Source of the DNA: Acanthaster planci
Taxonomy: Eukaryota; Echinodermata; Asteroidea; Valvatida; Acanthasteridae
DNA: 64,000 nucleotides
Direction: 5' to 3'
Assembly: GCF_001949145.1 (NCBI RefSeq)
Contig: NW_019091502.1
Coordinates: 303,253-367,252 of the forward strand
The notes under the pieces are model-generated. The model was given only the letters and a program-made list of their open reading frames with translations, ran no database searches and was not told the DNA's origin. Shown one piece after another: positions 53,981 through 64,000 of the stretch; position 1 is the first letter of the stretch, and each line of letters opens with the position of its first letter. The position numbers and the translations under genes were made by a program.

Positions 53981-54832
53981 NNNNNNNNNNNNNNNNNNNN
54001 NNNNNNNNNNNNNNNNNNNNNNNNNNNNNNNNNNNNNNNNNNNNNNNNNNNNNNNNNNNNNNNNNNNNNNNNNNNNNNNNNNNNNNNNNNNNNNNNNNNN
54101 NNNNNNNNNNNNNNNNNNNNNNNNNNNNNNNNNNNNNNNNNNNNNNNNNNNNNNNNNNNNNNNNNNNNNNNNNNNNNNNNNNNNNNNNNNNNNNNNNNNN
54201 NNNNNNNNNNNNNNNNNNNNNNNNNNNNNNNNNNNNNNNNNNNNNNNNNNNNNNNNNNNNNNNNNNNNNNNNNNNNNNNNNNNNNNNNNNNNNNNNNNNN
54301 NNNNNNNNNNNNNNNNNNNNNNNNNNNNNNNNNNNNNNNNNNNNNNNNNNNNNNNNNNNNNNNNNNNNNNNNNNNNNNNNNNNNNNNNNNNNNNNNNNNN
54401 NNNNNNNNNNNNNNNNNNNNNNNNNNNNNNNNNNNNNNNNNNNNNNNNNNNNNNNNNNNNNNNNNNNNNNNNNNNNNNNNNNNNNNNNNNNNNNNNNNNN
54501 NNNNNNNNNNNNNNNNNNNNNNNNNNNNNNNNNNNNNNNNNNNNNNNNNNNNNNNNNNNNNNNNNNNNNNNNNNNNNNNNNNNNNNNNNNNNNNNNNNNN
54601 NNNNNNNNNNNNNNNNNNNNNNNNNNNNNNNNNNNNNNNNNNNNNNNNNNNNNNNNNNNNNNNNNNNNNNNNNNNNNNNNNNNNNNNNNNNNNNNNNNNN
54701 NNNNNNNNNNNNNNNNNNNNNNNNNNNNNNNNNNNNNNNNNNNNNNNNNNNNNNNNNNNNNNNNNNNNNNNNNNNNNNNNNNNNNNNNNNNNNNNNNNNN
54801 NNNNNNNNNNNNNNNNNNNNNNNNNNNNNNNN
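53981..54832. other. Assembly gap (852 N)
   Basis: A run of N. Open frames spanning it are artefacts. The flanks are GC-rich, with GGTGGCATG-like words on the left and GGTGCCAACGCATGTGCCACC-like words on the right. Confidence 1.
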
Positions 54833-55912
54833 TTAGGTGCCAACGCATGTGCCACCTTGAGACTGAAGGCAGCAACACTCAAGAAATGTGGAAGAGCATA
54901 AACGTACCTTTAACGCCTGCGGACGTGAGGTTGGAGGGCCGCCAACATTCTATTAAGGTTATTATTGTAGTACATGCCTTTCACGTTATCAATGGCGGTA
55001 AGTCCCGTTTGCCGCATCTGCCGTTTATCTGTAGCGGAAGAGTAAAGGATTATGGGATATTGAATCAGTCATCCAAATAATATCATCAATGTTAGTTGGT
55101 TAGGGATCAGTTCTACATAACGTTTAACGCAGTGTACACCAAATAAAACTTGAATAGCTTCATCTTCCATGATACAGAACTCCTTCTTTCATTCTAGCTA
55201 TAGCCTAATTGAAACCGCTGATAAAAAGTCGTGATGGTTTACATGTGCTGTATCAAAATAGACTTTTTACGTCCGACTGAATAGTTAGCCACACACTACG
55301 GGAACCATAACACGGAGAGCGTAATACGACAAGCCCTTGGTGTGTACTAGTGGAAATAGCAGGGAGGAACTTGATCTAGAAACTCAAGAAGTTTCTAATG
55401 TATTCCCCATTAAGGTCTCTCCACTATTCATGTCACGCGTGGCTGAAACAGCAGACGTGAGTTGACTGCGAAATCCCCCACCCACCCGGTAGATTCAACA
55501 GCGAGGGGCGATTGTCACTCTCTATTTCCGATTTTCATTGGGTAATCGAAAAATCGCGCGCCCATCGCGCGAAAAGGTGACTCTCAATTACACGCCGTTT
55601 TTCAGTCTCTGCTCAATGGGGGACCTAACCGGTTGCGCAGCTTCAATACACATAGGGGCCTACCTGTTTTGCATACAAAGTGTGGACATTCCTTTGTTCT
55701 CCTGTGGTTAAGGAAACTTGAGGAAAATGCTCCTATTTCTCCAACTAGGATAACTCCTTTGAGATGGATTTTTGATGATTATTTCCTGGACTGTTCCTCT
55801 TCATTTTGCCACCGATAACTTTGATCCCAAAATGCCTCTGAAACTATTTTTCAGAGAGGGGAAAACTTGAGGGAAATGTGCGAGTCCACACAACGCCATC
55901 GCGCCCTACATT

Positions 55913-55933
55913 GTGTGGACGTGAGGTCCACAC
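55913..55933. repeat. Perfect 8-bp inverted repeat, 5-base loop
   Basis: GTGTGGAC-GTGAG-GTCCACAC. The same octamer occurs at 55680-55687 and, inverted, at 55884-55891. Confidence 0.75.
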
Positions 55934-58900
55934 TATGTACGCCACGCCTGCACACCGTTGCAAGCGTAGGTCACGAGGGATACCGTAACACGAGACAGCA
56001 ATCCCCATAGTACATCAATGAATGCTCTTTTGTTACCCCCATATGAGCCGTTAGGTCAGGGAACCAGTCTGTGGGGTACTGCACATATGTGTTCGTCCAG
56101 TGGTCACGTGGTATAATTTTGGCTCCTTCCTATTGCCTGGCATTGTGCTTTTTACATATGCTTGAATTTGGTTACAAATTCCACTATCTTGATAGACGGC
56201 AAACAGACACAAGAAGTTACGTCGAGCTATATTTTGCTGGTTTAGACCACAATACGCACTTGTACTCCTGAGACATAGAGCGTTTTTCAGCCTTCAAAAT
56301 GGCTGGAACCAGCCAAACCGAAGTCTAAGCCGCATCCACTCGTTTAGAAAACGCTCATAGTCTCACTAATTAGCTAATTCATCACCTTCCGTGATTATTG
56401 CATTTTGTTCTTTCTCGGATGCCGATTCAAGAACAGACTCCTGGAGGGACATGACGAAAGGTTTAACAGTTCGTTCACAGGATTACGAGACTTGCGGGGG
56501 GTCGTTGGCGGTTGTTATAAAGGCTTGTCAATTCAATGCTCAATTTTGTACTGAGAATGTTCAACCTGTCAGCAAAATTTGAAAAAAGGAAAGGGTGTGG
56601 GAAGGTCCTTTCACGTCTATGTTTTTATACCGAAACTACGAGTACCGCATTTGTGAGCATCATAAAGTCATCCAGGTTGATGAGTCGAGAGAATTATACC
56701 AATGAATGGTGACATTGGTATTCCTTCTGTCAATATCTTTCTCTTATAAATTTACTGGTGATTGGCTCGTAATATCACTTCTGATGGACTGGACTGTAAT
56801 GCTTCAAACTATAGCTTCATATAGATAGTGCAAGGATCATCAGACCGGATAGGAAGATTGGTTCCCCGAAAGGAAAAATGGTAACGTCTACAATTCTGTT
56901 ACCTTCATTATTGTTAGAGGCTTCAGGCAAAATGTCGACCGATACCTAAAATACGAGCAGAAAACGGGACAACATGGTTGTAAATATCCGCGAGTAAGAA
57001 CTCTGTTTCTGCCTGCTGTGTTCCCGCTTAACAAACCTACCACCACCCCGTCCCCAGGGGGAATAACAGCCCAGATAGGTGTACACTTTGCCTTCCCGAC
57101 AAAAGCGTGCACCTGAATACCGCGGCGGCTCAACATCGTCCTGGATAAATATTACAGTACACGCAGTTTAATGTCCCCAGGCAGGGGGACACTGACAATC
57201 CCTATTGCTTTCTTATCCCCTGCCGAAGCTCTTTGTTGAAACTTCATCAATTTTTCACCGGCGGTTGATGTTTTGCATTGAATGATGCCCCAATGAAGCT
57301 AGGCACTTCTTTAAGATCTTGAGAGCAGTTTCAATTATTCACCTTCTTTATTTAAGCAGCGGTCGATGCCTATTTTATCTTTTTTGGAGCTGGCTAAAGG
57401 CTTCATTGCATTTGCCAATACGGTCTCAAATGGAAAGCTGGTACCTGGGCGGCAATTGCAGTGGTAACCCGCCACAAGGGTTGCAGATCACGACCATGTA
57501 TCGGCTTGCTCGAGGGGTACAAAGAAATCACAACAGCCGGCACTGTGAAGACATCCGTCTCAATGTTCTATCGGCCTTCCGGCCAGATATATGATAGGCT
57601 GAACAATTTACAAGATGATACCTGGGTAAACAACTAGGTTTTACAAGATGATACCTATGTCATGGTTGGACAAGATGAGGTTGCAGCTGCCAAGATGGAG
57701 GTAATAAAAATGCGGGTTTATACCTCTTGACTGTAAGACCGAATCATACTCAAATATCGCGTCACCTTTTGGGCGATTGTTCCTCGCGCAATTTTACCCC
57801 GCTTTGGCGGGAAAGGTGAGACGGAGAGCGGGGGGATTCAAGCGACCGAGCGGTGCACGTGCCCAAGTGCACGGCGTGAAGGCACGAGTCATATGAACTC
57901 GAAAAACATGTCAATCGATGGGCTTTCAGCTCTTTGCTTGGAGGCGAGCATTTCATGACACTGTGACATGTTGGCATAATCCTTCACAGGCTTTTCTTTA
58001 AACTCAAATTCCCAAACGTTTGACAGGGTTATCGATCGCTCCAATTTCGGATGCTGTATTTCGATCCTTTATCTTAAGCTCTTCATTTGAAACGCCATTT
58101 CGTTAAAAGAGGACCTTCTCGTGGCAAAAGTGTTTAAGTTGAAATTAATCAATTCTAGGCCTACGTGAAATTTGAAAACGTATAAGAATCATTGGAAGTA
58201 ATCATGTTCACACCGCTTTATTAATAGACATGTCAATTATAAACGGGAAAGCAGCACATGACAGCACCTAATTTAAGGACTGATATACAAAACGACTGAC
58301 CCTTGGTGCTTCATTAAAACATCAGTGTTGGTCCCTGACCTCTTTGCTGTGAAAGGGTTGGGCTTTGTGCATGGTTAATGGCGAAAATGGGAGACTACCA
58401 AAGTTTTCGCAGTACGTTGACTCTTACAACTTGCTGCTGCCGAAGAAGTTTTTGAGCCAATTTTTTAATACAGCCTGTCCTTGTATGAACCAAGGCAGCG
58501 TTACGGATACACCGTTTGCCCGAGAGATCACATGGACATCCTGGCGGTAGAAAGAATGAACCGATGGGACATGTTGACGCGCTTTATTATCCATCCTTAT
58601 TCCAGTCTCTGATTTTCGTTAGCTAATTTCAAGTCACTTTAATGCCATTTACACCTCCTGCTGTTACCTCCTTAGTGTGGAGAATAACAACACTGGTTGT
58701 ACGATGAGATTTCCCATTTCAAATTAATTGAGTCTTTTTGTGGAGAAATGTTTGTCACCGTTTTCACAGAGAGGTGGAAATGTAAAAAATGACATTTTTT
58801 CGAGTTCGTTTTTCCCCACTGTTTTGTTTTAAAACAGAATTACCCGTTTGCGTTTTGACACAAATCTGACTGCCTCTCGTACCAAAAACATACTGCCCAG

Positions 58901-59189
58901 AATGGCCGAAAAATACTGATTTTCGTTTTACGACAAGGCGCACACCTTTGTTATATTCACAACTGTAAAAGCAAACATGCGTGACCCTTACCTATCCACC
59001 TCAATCAGAAGCACCCCCTCATCGATTGAAAAGAGCCATATGACAGGAGCGTTTATTTGGTGGTAGCCATGTGCCCGTAACACGCACATTTCATAGTCGT
59101 TTGTAAACCAGCGAAGTTCAGTTCCGACCAAAGCAGCCTCCGTTGCTAAGAAAATCGCGCCCTCTCTTGGTAAAGCTCGTAGCTTGTAA

Positions 59190-59357
59190 AGGAATTTGAC
59201 CATCAGAATTAGAAGCCATAACTGTGGCGGAACAACACTCGTGGACAGGTGGTGAGCGCGAGTTATGTGACTCTTTGACCAATGGGGTGTCGTGATTTGT
59301 CAAATGTCAAGCTGAAGAAAGTGTGTATGAGTGCTGTGCCACTGCATGACGTCTAAT
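59190..59357. repeat. Repeat family B, copy 2
   Basis: AATTTGACCATCAGAATTAG, then GCCATAACTGTGGCGG, CGTGGACAGGTGGTGAGCGC and CAATGGGGTGTCGTGATTTG match 19798-19987 in the same order and orientation. Many substitutions suggest an old copy. Confidence 0.6.
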
Positions 59358-62300
59358 CGGAATAGATAGAAAGAATATATGGATAATTAACATCTTCTTT
59401 TTCTTTTCCCCATCAATTGGCACAAAAAGACTGTTACAAATTCCCCTTCATACCCCTGACCTTTTTGGAATGAAATCATTTACCTGCCGAAATAAGGGAA
59501 GCTTCAAATATTGATACCTCCAAAACAAAACTGTCTAATATTGATATATCATCATTAATAAAGGGGACGCACCACATGTATTAGAGTCATCTAGCCATCA
59601 CGCACCTGCAACTTAAAATAGCCCATTGTGGAGGTTGTTGCAGTACTTAGAAGAAGAACACATAAAAAGACTGCTCAAAATGTAGGAACTGTGCATTTTC
59701 ATTTCCAGGAATGGACGCATATCTTTACTACTTTAATTTCGGGTTATTTATCACTTGTGCCCATTTTAATTACTGGGTTCACGCAAATGTTTACCTCTCA
59801 AAGAATCATTTTATTGCATGAGGTTGTTGAAAATGACTTTTTTTAGTTTTAAAATAGGAGAAACTTCTCTGGTGATTATCTCGAAAACCCGTTTTTTTAA
59901 ATCTACATGTGTCTTTTTGTGAAAACGGTAACAATTTGCACACATTTGTTTTATCACATTTATCGAGGAATGTAGTTGAAAACCTCGGTAACTAAGACGA
60001 ACTCAATTCAATAGTACATGTATCATTCCTATAACCTCAAACCCATACGCGGGTTGTAAAATGTAAACGTACAATATCAAAATCAAAGAATGTAAAGAGG
60101 AATTCCATCAAATGTTTAAATTCCCATTTTGCAACTGTTGTTCCCTTTAACATAATTCAATAATCGTATCTTGTCCAGCTGATGTGACTTTTTGACATTT
60201 TAGAGGTTTGGGACATCACATTTTCCCCAAATGATATCGTCGTTGAGAGGTCGCCAAACCAGCCCACTGATTCTGATCCCACTCAGCCGACTCTTCGTGT
60301 TTGTCCCTATAAATTAATGCAGCCTTAAGCAGAAACGGAAATGTCAGACGAAAGATTTAGAGGAGAAGGCCCACTTCAGCGCTAATGATGCTTTCCCGTC
60401 GATTCACTAGACGATTCCAAGGCTTTCCAGACTACAGGGCACCCGTGCAGCGGTTGCCGCCCTAGCGGCCGCTGCCTCTTGCGTATACGGACACCGCCCG
60501 GATAACTTTGGCTTCCTCGCTCACCCCACTCGAAGGCGAATGATGTCATCAATTCGCCATCGGCACAGTAGCTCAAAGGAGAGACAGAAAAAAAATCTAC
60601 TAATAACCTATTTCACCTCGCCAGACTTATTATTAAGATAAAAGGAGATTGGATGAAAAGCGATACTTATAACTGACTCACAAGGATGCAGGCTCTTCAT
60701 TATTGATATCGCCAAATCAAATCCCACGAGCCAAAAGACTGTAGAAAAGTACAGTATTGGGACAGTGGAATTAACAAATTACCAGTCCCAAGAAAAGATC
60801 AGCGAGGTCATCATAAGTAATCAGAGCGTTTATTCCTCTCATTGGAACTCCCATGGTAATTTCGTAACAATGTGAGCGGGCCCTTCGTCGAGCTGACCTT
60901 TGGTCGAGCACACAGACACATCGAGATAAATCCTGTTGGCAACCTCTTTAAGACTCAATCTAATTATCGTCTCCTAAGATTACATAAAAAAGTTCAATTC
61001 ATTCGACTTGGGCCACGAACCCCAGAATTCCGGATGTTAATATTGGTATCTTTAACATGTTTTCCTTTTTGCCGGCAAACGGCAAAACTCTGCAAAATGA
61101 CTCGTATTACAGTGTTATCACCCCAAAGCGTAACAGTTTTATTTGTGACAATTATTTTTTTTTTTTACTTTCAAATTCCTTCCACATAAACCCGAGTTTC
61201 CTTCTTGTACTCTGCAACGAGAAACATATTAGTCACTCGTCCAACACACAGGAAGACGGGTGATTTTAACAGGAGAAATAGTTCCGTTCTGCAAGAAGAC
61301 CATTAAATATTATGGACTTCGAAGTGTAATAGAATTGTGAAGAAAGAAGTAAAACAATTTGGGCAAATGATATTCAATTCAAATTTGACGCGAAATGACA
61401 ACCCGCATGAGCACAGCTTGACAATTTCATTTACCTGGCCACGTGCAGGCGAAAAGAAAATGTTCCAACACCCCGGCAGCCAAGAGAAGTTCCGAAACCT
61501 TAATGAAAATGGAACAACAAGCAGTGCCGATTTGCTTGAGGCAGACGCGCGTAATCCATCCCCTTTACGGTGAAGACGCGCGCTTGCACAGGCCCCAGGC
61601 GCATGTTTTCTGCAGAGCCCAAGCCGCGGAAAGCAATATTTATTTTAAATTTGGACGAAAGGGGAGTAATTTGATATATTAACTTAGTATCTAGCATTGC
61701 AGGATCGCAAAGTGTGTCTAGGTAAGCCTTTTATTAATATCAATTTCCGCGTCTTCTCTTCTCATGGTAAAACGTTCATAAGGAAAATAAATTTTTTATC
61801 TGTCGCGTTCCATGAGCAATACAGATCTAGATGTCCCATGGACTGCAGCTTCGCTGCCGTTGTCAGCTTCGTTTCTGTCAATTAAATGTCATTATTATGT
61901 CAGGAACAATTTGGTAATAATTCCCAATTGAGCATACGCTTTTACCGAGACCCTACAGTTTCAAAAGTCATATGTTATGGAAGTAAACAGCGCAGCTTTG
62001 AAAAGTAGCGTAGACAATGAGTGAGACGTTACTGCATCTTGTCACGCAGTGGTTATCGGAATGAACAGGGTATTAAACGATTGAAATAAATTATAAATGG
62101 AAAAAAGCGTTTGTTTTATTTGGGATATTGATTAAGGTAAAGATTTATGGCGTTTTAGAGAATCGGGTTCCAAACCAACCTCATTACAGGTGATAATGTG
62201 ACGCCAGCAGTATTTATCAACGTGTCAATTTGGATGTTTACGAGAAAATAGCACATAAAGAACTATGGAAGGGCTGCGTAGCACCGTGATCAGAATATCG

Positions 62301-64000
62301 ACGAGATATGCTTGCCCTGAGGAAGGTACTCAGTTACCGAAAGCTCGGCAATCACATATTTCAGAGCACTGATTTGATATTATATTCTTGTCGACAAAAA
62401 GAACTATATTATGCGTTAGGTCCTATTAAGACGGTTTTTCACAAATGCATACATAATGTTAAAATTTTGCATTTGTATTTATACACCATCTCTTGAAGAC
62501 CAAAACACTCAAAGAAACCACTGTAACTAACCTATTATAGTTCTATTGTAACAGGAAAGATAGAGGCGATGATTTCAATGTTGGGATGCAGGAGACAGAA
62601 AGTTCACGGGAAATCACGCTTCCATCCATTCTCTGTCGAGTTAACCAGGGACAAGCCGACAATAATTTGCCCGCCTTTTTGTGCCCCCGCCCCGACTCGC
62701 GTCATATCAGTCAAAACCGTTTAATTTCGCCAGAGCAGTTGCCAAGGCCCGAACGCACACCAAAGAAATCCGACGAGAAAGGCTTGTCCACCAAAAGAAA
62801 CAAATCCGAACGCGGCGAAAATGGCAGGAGCATGCAACATTGACGGGAAAGACGCGTGTCATTGTGAGCCTGGAGCATTCTAGCTTTGAAAAATCGATCG
62901 TGGTTTATGTCTATTGATCGTCCAGACATATGCTTCCTGACTTTGCTTTAATAGTCCCCTTGGGTTTTACCCCTTTTCTCCTCTGTGAATTGGAAGCTGT
63001 AGGCCTACTGAGATTTTTTGAACAAGTAAATTATGTCAGAACAAGTACACCCTTCTAATGCTTCAAGTACCAAGCCTTCACAAAGCCACGCCAAAATGTT
63101 CGTTCCAATTACAACAAATTTGAAAACAAACCCTACCGCTGTCGACGTAGTTTGTTTGTTGCAGGATTTTTTTAGTTCAGTTTTTGGTACAATTTTTTAT
63201 TGCATTCAATAGTTCTTCCTTTCTTGTAGAGTTGTAAGTAGTATCGCCACGAAAGTTTGTTTACCCACGGCTTAAAAAATCGTGAGTAACGTCCATTTGC
63301 TTTTTTTAATTGGACAGGGGCTTTTATGGGTGTATTTCTCTGTGTAAGGTGAAAATCGTGTGTAAAGGGGTGTAAAATTGAAGGTGCAAAGAGTCTTAAA
63401 TTATACCTGAAGAAAGCTGCAGTTCAGTATAGAGTTATATGTTGTTGATTAATTAGGCTAACACAGGATCGTTGGCGGTGTGAAGTAGCTTGAAGTTCAC
63501 TGATTGCTTTTTGCTTGTTGGTCGATGCTGGATTTCACGCCACCGTAGGGCTATTTCTTTTGTATCTTTGTATTAAAAGAAAACCCACGATTTGGGGCCA
63601 AATGGGATTCAGTTCAGCTGCCAAAGTGTAACAACACCTCTCTTTATCAGGAGGGAAGGGTGCCGGGAAAATAATAATGAGGGTCATCACTAGGTGTGTT
63701 TCAGCTGGGCAGGTGTGTGGAAACAGAGGCTCGGGGAATTGGCGGGAAATCGTTTCCCAGTTTGCCCATGTCGTCATTTTTCCTGCTGTGTTTTGCTAGC
63801 GGCGTCCGTGTTTGTGGTCGTTGCTAACGCATGTATTTTATTACATTACAGCAGTCCTGTGCAAGAAATCCCTCGGATTTACCAGCAAAATGACCACCCC
63901 TAAGTAAAGGAATGACGTCATAAAACGCAAATAAGTTGATTCAGTTTGTCTAGCATGAATGATCAATTCGCACGCACATCTTCCAAATGCAGGGACGCTT

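Larger units (their letters stand above)
54833..64000. other. Intergenic DNA to window end, no recognised gene
   Basis: It contains the hairpin/octamer cluster at 55680-55933, a short 33-bp-spaced direct repeat (TTTACAAGATGATACCT at 57607 and 57640) and repeat family B copy 2 at 59190-59357. Several short open frames (58365-58550, 62586-62843) are unsupported. Sequence quality and composition look like single-copy DNA. Confidence 0.5.

Noticed and set aside
53809-55080. Open frames of 320-390 codons
   Set aside because: They are made of assembly-gap N.

Overview
This is an intron-rich eukaryotic window carrying the 3' two thirds of one confidently recognised gene, an insulin receptor substrate (IRS) docking-protein gene, on the + strand from 1054 to 35954. 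The gene family, the intron density, the repeats and the very frequent palindrome TACATGTA/GTACATGTAC suggest an invertebrate deuterostome. A sea-star-like echinoderm is my best guess, but this is an inference from impression and amphioxus or a hemichordate is not excluded.

Region 1-36 kb: eight exons can be placed with consensus splice sites and matching phases: 1054-1149, 11161-11244, 13309-13437, 14224-14352, 18858-18976, 21752-21943, 22392-22589 and the terminal exon 34633-35954. Together they encode the post-PTB serine-rich linker and the tyrosine-rich tail. The PH and PTB domains must lie upstream of base 1. The tail has six YxxM motifs (PI3-kinase p85 type), three YxNV motifs (Grb2 type) and the two C-terminal motifs NYIDVDI and NYATIDF, which match the SHP2-docking tyrosines of vertebrate IRS1. 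Exon 11161-11244 looks like a diverged duplicate of exon 1054-1149 and has the same phases, so it is a cassette or mutually exclusive alternative; this is the most interesting host-gene observation. The introns hold tRNA-derived SINE copies, a LINE 3' end, a dispersed inverted-repeat family, candidate DNA-transposon ends, a 12-bp minisatellite and a degenerate satellite.

Region 36-46 kb: the IRS 3' UTR and then intergenic DNA with retroelement fossils. There is a truncated Penelope-like element (RT end plus GIY-YIG endonuclease, 41650-42728) with a possible degenerate hammerhead-ribozyme terminal motif at 42910-42962. A second copy of that motif lies in inverted orientation at 39303-39348. 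A 5'-truncated LINE reverse transcriptase (43687-45402) follows, ending near a TATATG microsatellite.

Region 46-64 kb: largely without recognisable genes and poor in the TACATGTA palindrome. It holds a small inverted-repeat (MITE-like) element at 53069-53328, an 852-base assembly gap (53981-54832), one exon-like segment at 46280-46382 and a few protein-like open frames that I could not identify. No rRNA, tRNA gene, CRISPR or bacterial-type feature was seen.
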